NCBI RefSeq assembly: GCF_003269035.1
Contig: NZ_QLTK01000019.1
Span: 86,342-150,341 of the forward strand
Direction: 5' to 3'
DNA length: 64,000 bases
From: Paraburkholderia bryophila
GTDB taxonomy: Bacteria > Pseudomonadota > Gammaproteobacteria > Burkholderiales > Burkholderiaceae
The translations under genes and the position numbers were made by a program. Within the stretch, counting starts at the first letter, position 1; every line of letters begins with the position of its first letter. The notes under the pieces are model-generated. The model made no database searches, was not told where the DNA came from, and saw only the letters and a program-made list of their open reading frames with translations. This document shows positions 1-7,792 of this stretch, one piece after another.

Positions 1-248
1 GTCGCCCAGGTGAGCCAGCCCACCACCGCGAGCATCGTGCCGCACACCATGCCGACCGGTGAGCGCAGTATCGCGCCGACTACGGCGCTCGCCACGCCGA
101 CGAGCGAGATCGTCAGCGGCAAGACTTTGTTCTTCGGCACGGTGACGACCTGCACGCCGACGATATCGCGCAACGGAAAGACCTGGCCGGCGGAAGAGAG
201 CGCGTTACGCGTGACCGACACGCCACGATCGTTGAAAGGAGTTTCCAT
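1..248 (-). CDS. Small membrane protein, DUF6232-like (3' end outside window)
   Basis: Partial gene running off the left edge. The readable part begins METPFNDRGVSVTRNALSSA at an ATG whose first base is position 248. An N-terminal soluble stretch with a GQVFPLRDIVGVQV segment is followed by PKNK and then by two hydrophobic segments separated by a short RSP turn. This layout (short beta-rich head, then a membrane hairpin) resembles the DUF6232 family. No function is known to me. The resemblance is by eye, so the family name is tentative while the reading frame is fairly safe. Confidence 0.6.
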   Translation of the reverse strand, partial: METPFNDRGVSVTRNALSSAGQVFPLRDIVGVQVVTVPKNKVLPLTISLVGVASAVVGAILRSPVGMVCGTMLAVVGWLTWA

Positions 249-424
249 CGAGTCGAATGCAAGGGATCGCAAAGGGCGCAGCGTACCAGATGCGGCCTGC
301 TCGCGGTAAGTGGCGGCGCGGCGCCGCGGCCCGGCGCGTCGCGGCAAGCTGCCCTACATCAACGATTGCCCGGAAATCATGGTTCGCAGCAACCGTCGAC
401 GTTCGCGAGCGAACCCACGCGCTG

Positions 425-1147
425 CTATCCGACGGTAGCGCCCGCCTCGGCACGTCCGAGCCGCGACAACACGAGCGTGTCGCACACCTCGAAACCAAGC
501 CGCTCATACAGAGCGATCGCGGCATGGTTTTCTCCGAACACGTGCAGAAACGGCGTCTCTTCACGCCGCTCGATTTCTCCGCGCAAGACCTGTATGAGCC
601 GGCCGGCCAGTCCTTTACCACGCCAGTTTTCGTCGACGCAAACCGCGCTGATCTCGACATATCCGTCGATGCGCATGCGCTCACCAGCCATCGCAATCAG
701 ACGTCCGCCATCGCGCATGCCGATGTAGTTACCCATCTCGGGCGTGCGCTTGCCGAACGGGCCGGGCCTGGTCTTCTGGACCAGATCGAGCATCTCGTCC
801 GTATCCGCCACGCCGAGGCGGATCACGTCAGGGGCGCCCGCGCTGCCGCCGGCGGCTTCGGGAGTGCGCGTCGCGATCATGCGATGGAGCAGGCCGATAC
901 GCGTTGCTTGCAGCGCGTCGATGGGACGCAGTTCTTCCTGAGAGAGCAACGCGACCGTTTCGTCGGGTTGCAGCAGCGCGTGAAGCGCCCGATAGGCGGC
1001 GGGTGTCTCGTCGGCCAGCGCGGCGAATGGCGCGACGTCGACGAGGTATCGGCGGGCAAGAGCGTCGCCCTGGCCGAGATGCGCCTGGCGGGTGGTGAGC
1101 GCGGTCCAGATCACGCGCTCGAGGGTAGCTTGAGTTGAACCACTCAT
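425..1147 (-). CDS. GNAT family N-acetyltransferase
   Basis: 240 residues. The C-terminal half carries the GNAT fold: a beta strand with EISAVCVDENWRGKGLAGRL, which contains the acetyl-CoA loop (Q/RxxGxG/A type, here RGKGLA), followed by HVFGENHAAIALYERLGFE, the usual late motif of the family. The first 110 residues are a less conserved helical extension, as in the FR47-like subgroup. The start is supported by AAGGA seven bases upstream of the ATG. The substrate cannot be told from sequence. The gene is followed, after about 175 bases without a convincing gene, by the membrane protein at the left edge. Confidence 0.85.
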   Translation of the reverse strand: MSGSTQATLERVIWTALTTRQAHLGQGDALARRYLVDVAPFAALADETPAAYRALHALLQPDETVALLSQEELRPIDALQATRIGLLHRMIATRTPEAAGGSAGAPDVIRLGVADTDEMLDLVQKTRPGPFGKRTPEMGNYIGMRDGGRLIAMAGERMRIDGYVEISAVCVDENWRGKGLAGRLIQVLRGEIERREETPFLHVFGENHAAIALYERLGFEVCDTLVLSRLGRAEAGATVG

Positions 1148-1208
1148 ACGGTTTCCTTGTTGTCCTGAGGCTAGCGGCCTGATTGATGGCTGGCGTGAAA
1201 CCCGACGC

Positions 1209-2138
1209 TCAGCGCGGCGCGTGTCGACGGCACACCGTCAGCACGATTTGCCGCAGCCAGCGATGAACCGGATCGACTTCGAGCCGAGGATGCCACATCT
1301 GCGACACGGTGATCTTCCCGGTCGCCACGGGGAGTTCGAAGGCGTGGATCGCGGCCCCTGCAAGGTGTCCTTGTGGGTCCGTCCGATCGCCGAGAAAGGA
1401 CGCGGGCACGAGTGCCACCAGATCCGAACGTCGAGCCACCGCGCGCGCCGCGGCAAAGCTCGGCACCACGGCCACGATGCTTCGTTCGAGACCTAGCGCG
1501 GCCAACGCTTCGTCGACCGGTCCACGGGTTTGTCCGTGCCGCGACGCGACGACATGGCCGAACGCGATGTAACGTTGCGCAGTCACCGCGCCGTCCCGTT
1601 GCAGCGGATGGCCTTCTCTCACGACACCGACGAAACGATCGCGGAATAACGCCTGAAGGCGCACTTCAGGGCCCATTTCGCCCAATACGCCGATTTCGAG
1701 ATCAGCCGAACCGTCTCGCAGATGCATCGCGCTTTTCTCGGGTTTGGGCGCAAAGCGCAAACAGACCCGCGGCGCGACCGCCGTGACCGCGGCAATCAGC
1801 GGCGAGCCGAAAACTTCGACAAAACCGTCGTTGGCGCGCAGGGTGAAAGTTCGCTGCAAGGTCGAGAAATCGGTTTGTGCCGTGGACGGACGAAGCACGG
1901 CACGCGCTTCATGCGCCGCGTTTTGGGTGCGCTCGCGGATCGTTTCGGCGTAGGGCGTCAGCACCATATGGCGGCCCGCGCGAACCAGCAAGGGGTCGCC
2001 GGTTGCGGCGCGCAGCCGGGCCAGCGTTCTGCTCATGGCGGAAGCGCTTAGTGCCAATCGACGCGCAGCGCCCGCCACGCTTGCCTCGGCAAGCAGCGAA
2101 TCGAGCGCGATCAGCAGATTCAGGTCGGGTTCGGCCAT
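1209..2138 (-). CDS. LysR-family transcriptional regulator
   Basis: DNA-binding regulator with a winged helix at residues 4-62 (DLNLLIALDSLLAEASVAGA, then ALSASAMSRTLARLR) and a type 2 periplasmic-binding-like effector domain after that. The start at 2138 is chosen over an ATG 15 bases upstream because only 2138 has an AGGA at suitable distance and the family typically begins close to DLNLL. It is transcribed divergently from the short-chain dehydrogenase at 2309, with about 170 bases between them, so that gene is its most likely target. The effector is unknown. Confidence 0.88.
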   Translation of the reverse strand: MAEPDLNLLIALDSLLAEASVAGAARRLALSASAMSRTLARLRAATGDPLLVRAGRHMVLTPYAETIRERTQNAAHEARAVLRPSTAQTDFSTLQRTFTLRANDGFVEVFGSPLIAAVTAVAPRVCLRFAPKPEKSAMHLRDGSADLEIGVLGEMGPEVRLQALFRDRFVGVVREGHPLQRDGAVTAQRYIAFGHVVASRHGQTRGPVDEALAALGLERSIVAVVPSFAAARAVARRSDLVALVPASFLGDRTDPQGHLAGAAIHAFELPVATGKITVSQMWHPRLEVDPVHRWLRQIVLTVCRRHAPR

Positions 2139-2308
2139 GGCGGATCCTACCATTTGCCGATGAGATAGCGCGTCTGGTGCAGGTTATGAGTGCGGCCGCT
2201 GCGCCTTCCGCCATGTCCCGGCCAACCCTATATTGAATGCACCGGCTCGCTATCGGCGAGTCCTCGTCCGATCTATCCGGACCTGCGTCATGCAAAGGGA
2301 TCGCTCAC

Positions 2309-3001
2309 ATGCAAACTTCAACCCGGCAGAAAACCGTTCTTCTCATCGGCGCATCGCGCGGCCTCGGATTGGCGATGACCGCCGAATACCTCAAGCGCGG
2401 CTGGCGCGTGATTGCCACCGGGCGGGCGACGTCGACGGAAAAGCTTCGCCACCTGAGCGGCGCGCTCGAAGTCGAAACCGTCGACATCACGCTGCCGGAA
2501 CAGGTCGCGGATTTACGCGCCCGGCTCGCGGACCGGCAGATCGATGTGCTGTTCGTCAACGCGGGCGTGAAGAACGACGATCGCGAAACCATCGCCGACG
2601 TGTCGACCGACGAATTCATCCGCGTGATGGTGACGAACTCGCTGAGCCCCATGCGAGTCGTCGAAGCGTTCCAGGACCTCGTCGCGCCGGACGGCACGAT
2701 CGGCGTGATGTCGTCGGGACAGGGCAGCGTCACGAACAACGTCAACGGGCAGTACGAGGTTTATCGCGGCAGCAAGGCCGCCCTGAACATGTTCATGCGC
2801 AGTTTCGCGGCGCGTCACGCCGACGACCCGCGCACCTTGCTATTGATGGCGCCGGGCTGGGTGCGAACCGACATGGGCGGACCTGAAGCGCGTTTGAGTA
2901 TCGAGGAAAGTATTCCGAACCTGTTGAACACGATCGACGCGTATGCGGGACGCTCGGGATTGCATTACCTCGATTACCTCGGACGGGTGGTTCCGTGGTG
3001 A
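2309..3001 (+). CDS. Short-chain dehydrogenase/reductase
   Basis: About 230 residues of a classical SDR with a Rossmann fold. The NAD(P)-binding motif GASRGLG lies at residues 13-19, VNAG in the middle, a serine in VMSSGQGS and the catalytic pair in YRGSK (Tyr-x-x-x-Lys). An in-frame ATG exists further upstream at 2237, but 2309 has AAAGGGA eight bases before it and gives a normal N-terminus (MQTSTRQKTVLLIG). An arginine after the first strand (ATGRAT) suggests NADP preference. The substrate is unknown. It is paired divergently with the LysR gene. Confidence 0.9.
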   Translation: MQTSTRQKTVLLIGASRGLGLAMTAEYLKRGWRVIATGRATSTEKLRHLSGALEVETVDITLPEQVADLRARLADRQIDVLFVNAGVKNDDRETIADVSTDEFIRVMVTNSLSPMRVVEAFQDLVAPDGTIGVMSSGQGSVTNNVNGQYEVYRGSKAALNMFMRSFAARHADDPRTLLLMAPGWVRTDMGGPEARLSIEESIPNLLNTIDAYAGRSGLHYLDYLGRVVPW

Positions 3002-3076
3002 CGGGTGACGCGACACGCCGCTTGCTCGCCGGGGAACAGGCGACCAAGGGGGTGATCCAGGCTGCAACCCAGGCGA

Positions 3077-3628
3077 CTACTCAGGCGCGCTGCGCGCCGC
3101 CGTCTCCAGAATCGGCAACACCTCGTCGGCCCATGCGAGCCAACCCTGTTCCGTCAGGATCCCGCCGCGCAAAACCGCATGCTGCAGCTTCTGCGCGATC
3201 GACAACTCGCTCGCCGCGAAGTCCCGCTGTTCGATCTCGAGATAGGTGTCCAACTTAGCCCGATGCTCGGCGATCAGCCGGCGTAATTCCCGATCCACCC
3301 CATGCGGACCGATGACGGATTCCGCCCTGAGCTTGATCAGCAGGGCGCGGCTCGCGTCGCCGTCCGTGGTGGGCTCCGCCACCCAGCGCGCCAGTTCGTC
3401 CTGCCCCGGCGCCAGCACCTGATACAGCCGGCGGCGGCGCTTGCCGCCTGCTTCGTCGTCGCTCGCCACGATCCAGCCCGCCTCGGCCATGCGCCCGAGT
3501 TCGCGGTAGATCTGCTGATGACTGGCATGCCAGAAATAGCCGATGGACTTGTCGAAGCGCCGCGCAAGGTCGTAGCCGCTGGAAGGCTTTTCCAGCAGCG
3601 AAGTGAGGAGGGCATGTTGAATGGACAT
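3077..3628 (-). CDS. PadR-family transcriptional regulator
   Basis: About 183 residues. The N-terminal PadR winged helix (MSIQHALLTSLLEKPSSGYD, then SHQQIYRELGRMAEAGWI) is followed by a basic wing GGKRRRRLYQ and a C-terminal helical dimerisation domain of the VirA-alpha-C type ending around residue 180. The ATG at 3628 is preferred over one nine bases upstream because PadR proteins usually begin at this MSxxHALL. It is divergent from the NTF2-like gene at 3758. The intergenic region holds two similar operator-like sites, so the protein probably represses that operon and itself. PadR members often respond to phenolic or other aromatic compounds; the ligand here is unknown. Confidence 0.9.
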   Translation of the reverse strand: MSIQHALLTSLLEKPSSGYDLARRFDKSIGYFWHASHQQIYRELGRMAEAGWIVASDDEAGGKRRRRLYQVLAPGQDELARWVAEPTTDGDASRALLIKLRAESVIGPHGVDRELRRLIAEHRAKLDTYLEIEQRDFAASELSIAQKLQHAVLRGGILTEQGWLAWADEVLPILETAARSAPE

Positions 3629-3667
3629 GGCGGCCATTCTAGCGGTTGGTGTCCAGGGCGCAAAACT

Positions 3668-3728
3668 TTATGCACTCAGTTGCATATCGAGCGGTATCTC
3701 GCTATTCTTTATGCAACCAGTTGCGTAT
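3668..3728. promoter_or_regulatory. Twin operator-like sites between padR-type gene and NTF2-like gene
   Basis: Two nearly identical 20-base sequences, TTATGCACTCAGTTGCATAT (3668-3687) and TTATGCAACCAGTTGCGTAT (3709-3728), each an imperfect inverted repeat around TGCA...TTGCA. They start 41 bases apart, close to four helical turns, so dimers would sit on the same face of the DNA. PadR regulators bind such AT-flanked dyads. Binding by the adjacent PadR is inferred from position. Confidence 0.7.
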
Positions 3729-3757
3729 TGTTCAACGCCTGTATCAAGGAGACCGAC

Positions 3758-4201
3758 GTGGAAGCACACCCCTTATCCGAAGCCGCGCAGCGCACGCTGT
3801 CGGCCTGGCACGACCTTTTGCAACGTAATGCGATGGACGAGCTGGACCCGTTGCTGGCCGACAGCATCGTGTTCCGCTCGCCGGTTGCGCACACCTCCTA
3901 TCCGGGCAAAGCGGCCATCCGGCTGATTTTGCAAACGGTCAACGGCGTGTTTCGCCAATTCGAGTACCACCGCCGTTTCGTCAGCGAAGACGGCCGCAGC
4001 GTGGTGCTGGAGTTCAGCGCCGAAGTCGACGGCAAATCGCTCAAGGGCATCGACATGTTGCGCTTCGACGAGAGCGGCAAGATCGAAGAATTCGAGGTCA
4101 TGGTGCGTCCCATGAGCGGCTTGCAGGCGTTGGCGGAGCAGATGGGCGCGCAACTGGCCACGGCCCAGGCCGTGCTTACAGGCAAGTCCGACGCGGCCTG
4201 A
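3758..4201 (+). CDS. NTF2-like (SnoaL-type) protein
   Basis: 147 residues starting at GTG 3758, five bases after AAGGAGA. The pattern fits the cone-shaped NTF2/SnoaL fold: an N-terminal helix pair (RTLSAWHDLLQRNAMDELDP), LLADSIVFRSPVAH, then strands with VVLEFSAEVDGKSLKGIDML and DESGKIEEFEVMVRP. Members serve as small ligand-binding proteins or isomerase-like enzymes; no specific reaction can be given. It probably forms an operon with the nitronate monooxygenase 115 bases downstream, both under the PadR-type regulator. Confidence 0.8.
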   Translation: MEAHPLSEAAQRTLSAWHDLLQRNAMDELDPLLADSIVFRSPVAHTSYPGKAAIRLILQTVNGVFRQFEYHRRFVSEDGRSVVLEFSAEVDGKSLKGIDMLRFDESGKIEEFEVMVRPMSGLQALAEQMGAQLATAQAVLTGKSDAA

Positions 4202-4316
4202 TCGGCCGCACGTGCGCTTTGCCGACGGCGCGGGTCATCGCCGAACTTGCCGCCGGCTTGATGCCGAAGCGTTGCCGGCCAGCACCGAACACCATTCCTT
4301 CCTCGCAGGAAAACTC

Positions 4317-5303
4317 ATGTCCTTACCCGCGTTACTGAAAGGCCGCCTCGCGCTGCCGATGATCTGCTCGCCGCTGTTCATCATCTCCAACCCCGAGCTC
4401 GTGATCGCGCAATGCAAGGCCGGTGTGGTCGGCTCGTTCCCGGCCCTCAACGCGCGGCCCGGCCCGGTGCTGGAGCAATGGCTCGAGCGCATCACGAACG
4501 AACTGGCCGAGCACGACGCGCGGCATCCGGAGCGGCCGGCCGCGCCGTTCGCGGTCAATCAGATCGTGCATAAGTCGAACAACCGGCTGGAGCACGACCT
4601 CGAGTTGTGCGCCAGATACAAGGTGCCGATCACCATCACGTCGCTCGGCGCGCGCGAGGACGTGAACCGTTCGGTGCATGCGTACGGCGGCATCGTGCTG
4701 CACGACGTGATCGACAATACGTTCGCCAGGAAAGCGATCGACAAGGGCGCGGACGGCCTGATCGCGGTCGCCGCGGGCGCGGGTGGGCATGCGGGCCGGC
4801 TGTCGCCGTTCGCGCTGCTGCACGAGATCCGCGAATGGTTCGACGGCCCGTTGGCGCTGTCCGGCGCGATCGCCAGCGGCGACGCGATTCTGGCCGCGCA
4901 GGCGGCCGGCGCCGACCTCGCCTATATCGGCTCGGCCTTTATCGCAACGTCGGAAGCCAATGCGGACGAACGCTACAAGCAGATGATCGTCGACAGCACG
5001 GCGGCGGACATCGTGTACTCCAATCTGTTTACCGGCGTGCATGGCAACTACCTGCGCCACAGTATTGCCAACGCCGGACTGGATCCGGATGCGCTGCCGG
5101 AGTCCGATCCGTCCACCATGAACTTCAGCGCCGAGAACGTCAGCAAGGCCAAGGCATGGCGCGATATCTGGGGCGCCGGCCAGGGCGTGGGCGCGGTCAA
5201 GCAGGTCGTGCCTGCGGCGGAACGGGTGGCGCGCTTCGTCGATGAATATCGGGCTGCGCGCGACCGGCTGGAACTCGCGTCGGGGCTGGTTCGCGCGCGC
5301 TGA
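4317..5303 (+). CDS. Nitronate monooxygenase (2-nitropropane dioxygenase family)
   Basis: 328-residue FMN-dependent TIM-barrel enzyme that oxidises alkyl nitronates to carbonyl compounds and nitrite. Visible family features are PMICSPLFIISNPELVIAQC at the N-terminus, the phosphate/FMN-binding AAGAGGHAGRLSPFALLHEI segment containing the GGHxG motif (residues about 158-163), ALSGAIASGDAILAAQAAGA and the YIGSAFIATSEA strand. The start at 4317 has GCAGGA seven bases upstream. A bidirectional terminator follows the gene. Co-location with an NTF2-like protein and a PadR regulator suggests a stress or detoxification role, which is inference. Confidence 0.9.
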   Translation: MSLPALLKGRLALPMICSPLFIISNPELVIAQCKAGVVGSFPALNARPGPVLEQWLERITNELAEHDARHPERPAAPFAVNQIVHKSNNRLEHDLELCARYKVPITITSLGAREDVNRSVHAYGGIVLHDVIDNTFARKAIDKGADGLIAVAAGAGGHAGRLSPFALLHEIREWFDGPLALSGAIASGDAILAAQAAGADLAYIGSAFIATSEANADERYKQMIVDSTAADIVYSNLFTGVHGNYLRHSIANAGLDPDALPESDPSTMNFSAENVSKAKAWRDIWGAGQGVGAVKQVVPAAERVARFVDEYRAARDRLELASGLVRAR

Positions 5304-5320
5304 GGCGAGCAGAAATAGAA

Positions 5321-5340
5321 AAACGCCCCGTAGGGCGTTT
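5321..5340. terminator. Bidirectional intrinsic terminator
   Basis: Hairpin AAACGCCC-CGTA-GGGCGTTT followed by further T residues on the + strand and TTTTTCT on the - strand. It sits between the convergent nitronate monooxygenase and porin genes and can end both. A second GC-rich hairpin (5356-5364 with 5375-5383) lies between it and the porin stop. Confidence 0.85.
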
Positions 5341-5395
5341 TTCCTGAATCTCGAACCGGCGAGACGCTCGCGCTTCTCGCCGGCAAAGACCCGCT

Positions 5396-6556
5396 TTAGA
5401 ACTTGTGACGGATGCCGACGCGGAACGCCAGTTGGTTGTCAGCCGTGCCCGAGTTACCGAAGTAGCTCGTGCTCGAACCGATCTGTGCTGCCAGGTTCGA
5501 CGAACCGACGCGGCCCGAAGCGATCTGGTAGATACCCAGTGCGTACACGTCCGTACGCTTGCTCAGCGCGTAGTCGAGGCTCAGGTCGCCCTGGTTGAAG
5601 TGACCCGTGTTCGAGCCGCTCAGGTGCATGTACGTGTAGCCCGCGCCTGCCGTCAGAGCCGGCGTGAATGCGTACTTCGCGCCTGCTTCATACGCTGCGA
5701 ACGTCGTCGACGCGCCCGTGATCGGCGAGAAGTGCGTGTTGGTGTACAACGCCCACAGCGTCGCTGCGCCGATCGAGTAACGGCCGCCAACGCCGAACGT
5801 ACGCAGATCGCGCACGGTGTTGAGCGTCAGGTTCGAGATAGCCGTCGAGAAAGCCGGCGTTGCCTGGCCCGGGTAACGGATGTCCGTGTACGCTGCGCCG
5901 ACGCCGAACGGGCCGTTTGCGTAGTTCACGCCGAAGCTGTAAGCACGCGACGAACCTGCCACCGTTGCCGTTGCCGGGCCGGTTGCCGGTGCGCCTGCGA
6001 AAGCGCCAGCCTGATTCGAGAAGCCGTACATCGCGCCGAACGTCAGGCCCGCGAAATTCGCGCTGCTGAACTTGACTGCGTTGTTGATGCGGCTCGACGT
6101 CAGTTGGTCGATGTCGTTGATGTGGTAAGCGTAGTTACCCGCGACGGTCTGGCCGCCGGTCGAGTAGTTGCCACCCAGGTAGTCGGTCGAGAACGAGTAC
6201 TGGCGACCGAACGTCACCGAGCCGACGTTGTTTTGCGACAGACCGACATAAGCTTGACGGCCGAACAGCGCGCCGCCCTGGCCGAGCGTGCCGTTGCCGC
6301 TGTTGAAACCGCTTTCCAGCACGAACAGTGCCTTCAGGCCGCCCCCCAGATCTTCCGTGCCGCGCAGGCCCCAACGGCTGCCTTGGGCAACGCCGTCGTC
6401 GTACTTGACGAGCTTGTCGTGACCGCTGGCGGTCTTCGAGTTGTTGGCGTAGCTGATACCAGCGTCGATCAGGCCGTACAGCGTGACGCTGCTTTGTGCG
6501 TGAGCGGCGGAAGCGAAGACTGCGAGCGTAGCGGCGGCAAATACTTTCTTGTTCAA
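5396..6556 (-). CDS. Outer-membrane porin, Gram-negative porin (Burkholderia type)
   Basis: 386-residue precursor with a signal peptide ending AHAQ and then SSVTLYGLIDAGISYANN, the hallmark of general trimeric porins of Burkholderiales. It ends with FRVGIRHKF, a C-terminal phenylalanine that serves as the BAM recognition signal. GSRWGLRGTEDLGGGLKALF and SVTFGRQY are conserved strand segments. The start is TTG at 6556: it is preceded by GGAG six bases before and gives the expected LNKKVFAAATLAVF signal peptide, whereas upstream in-frame ATGs would add an implausible non-hydrophobic extension. It is presumably a monocistronic passive diffusion channel. Confidence 0.92.
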   Translation of the reverse strand: MNKKVFAAATLAVFASAAHAQSSVTLYGLIDAGISYANNSKTASGHDKLVKYDDGVAQGSRWGLRGTEDLGGGLKALFVLESGFNSGNGTLGQGGALFGRQAYVGLSQNNVGSVTFGRQYSFSTDYLGGNYSTGGQTVAGNYAYHINDIDQLTSSRINNAVKFSSANFAGLTFGAMYGFSNQAGAFAGAPATGPATATVAGSSRAYSFGVNYANGPFGVGAAYTDIRYPGQATPAFSTAISNLTLNTVRDLRTFGVGGRYSIGAATLWALYTNTHFSPITGASTTFAAYEAGAKYAFTPALTAGAGYTYMHLSGSNTGHFNQGDLSLDYALSKRTDVYALGIYQIASGRVGSSNLAAQIGSSTSYFGNSGTADNQLAFRVGIRHKF

Positions 6557-6681
6557 GACTTTCTCCGGATAAAAAATTGAGCAGATCGTCAGCCCTGCTC
6601 TTTGGCAAGGTCGTGCGATGGGCCGAAATTTAAGGGAACGCAGAGTAAGGTATGTGACAGGTTCGCTTATTTTTGAAATCT

Positions 6682-6697
6682 GTCGCGCCGGCGCGAC
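6682..6697. promoter_or_regulatory. 16-bp perfect palindrome upstream of the porin
   Basis: GTCGCGCCGGCGCGAC is a perfect inverted repeat about 125 bases upstream of the porin start and 158 bases upstream of metQ on the other strand. It may be a regulator site for either gene. No known consensus is assigned. Confidence 0.4.
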
Positions 6698-6854
6698 ACT
6701 CACATAGCTTTGCGCGGCGAATTCGCGCAAGCCGCGCCGCACATAAGCTTTTTCTCTTTTCGCCATCTAAGCGTGTGAAAAACGATTTGTTTTGCGGGCG
6801 GCTTGCGCATGCGAGGATGCGTCCCTACCAATTACATCGCTGTGGGGAAAACGT

Positions 6855-7661
6855 ATGCAACGCCGGACAATCATCCAGAATCTGCTCGCTATCGCCGCCG
6901 TTTCGCTGACGGCAACGTTTGCACACGCTGCGGACAAGGAACTCAAGATCGGCACGATGAGCGGCCCGGACGCGCAGATCTGGTCGGTCGTGACCAAAGT
7001 CGCGGCGCGCGAAGGTCTGAACGTGAAGGTGATCGAATTCAACGATTACGTGCAGCCGAACGCCGCGCTCGACTCGGGCGATCTCGACGCCAACGGTTTC
7101 CAGCATCAACCGTTTCTGGATAGCCAGATCAAGCAGCGCGGCTACAAGATCGTCAACGTCGGCCTGACCTACGTCTCGCCGATGGGCTTCTATTCGAAGA
7201 AATTCAAGTCGCTCAAGGACTTGCCGGAAGGTGCGAAGGTCGGCATCCAGAACGATCCGTCGAACGGTAATCGCGCGTTGCTGCTGTTGCAGAAGTACGG
7301 CGTGATCAAGCTGAAGCCGGGCGTCGGCACGAACGGCGTCAACGCGACGCCGCTCGATGTCGCGGAGAATCCGAAGAAAATCAAGCTGGTCGAGCTGGAT
7401 GCCGCGCAATTGCCGCGCGCGCTCGACGACCTCGACGCGGCCTCGATCAACACCGACTACGCGGTCAAGGCCGGCCTGCAGCCGACCAAAGACGCGATCG
7501 CGATCGAAGACCTGAAGGGCCCGTATGCGAATCTGATCGCCGTGCGCGTGCAGGATCGCAATCAGCCGTGGGTGAAGAAGCTGGTCGCGGCGTATGAGTC
7601 GGACGAAGTGCGCAAGTACATCGACACGCAGTTCAAGGGCGCGATTATTCCCGCGTTCTGA
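6855..7661 (+). CDS. metQ: MetQ/NlpA-family substrate-binding protein (methionine ABC transporter)
   Basis: 268 residues with a cleavable signal peptide (MQRRTIIQNLLAIAAVSLTA, then TFAHAADK; no lipobox cysteine). The mature protein shows the NlpA signature: FNDYVQPNAALDSGDLDANG, FQHQPFLD, VGLTYVSPMGFYSKKFKSL and IQNDPSNGNRALLLLQK. It would deliver methionine (usually D- or L-) to MetNI, but no permease or ATPase gene is next to it here. The start at 6855 follows GGGGAAA. A strong terminator follows. Confidence 0.88.
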   Translation: MQRRTIIQNLLAIAAVSLTATFAHAADKELKIGTMSGPDAQIWSVVTKVAAREGLNVKVIEFNDYVQPNAALDSGDLDANGFQHQPFLDSQIKQRGYKIVNVGLTYVSPMGFYSKKFKSLKDLPEGAKVGIQNDPSNGNRALLLLQKYGVIKLKPGVGTNGVNATPLDVAENPKKIKLVELDAAQLPRALDDLDAASINTDYAVKAGLQPTKDAIAIEDLKGPYANLIAVRVQDRNQPWVKKLVAAYESDEVRKYIDTQFKGAIIPAF

Positions 7662-7697
7662 GCGATGGCTGCATAAACGCAAAACGCATAAACGCAT

Positions 7698-7724
7698 AAA
7701 CGCCCGCTGTTTCAGCGGGCGTTT
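7698..7724 (+). terminator. Intrinsic terminator after metQ
   Basis: Twelve-base-pair perfect stem, AAACGCCCGCTG / CAGCGGGCGTTT, with a three-base loop and a T run at 7722-7726. It also carries a T-rich exit on the other strand. Confidence 0.9.
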
Positions 7725-7792
7725 TTGCGTCGAGAGGCTTGCAGCCGTACCAGTCCGACCCGATCCGACCTGAGTTCAGCGAGCCTCGATGC

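Noticed and set aside
3302..3757. Upstream extension of the NTF2-like gene over the PadR gene
   Set aside because: It would overlap the PadR gene and both operator-like sites; the GTG at 3758 has a strong ribosome site.
5405..6580. Open frame opposite the porin
   Set aside because: Arginine/valine-rich antisense shadow; the porin has a signal peptide, conserved strands and terminal F.
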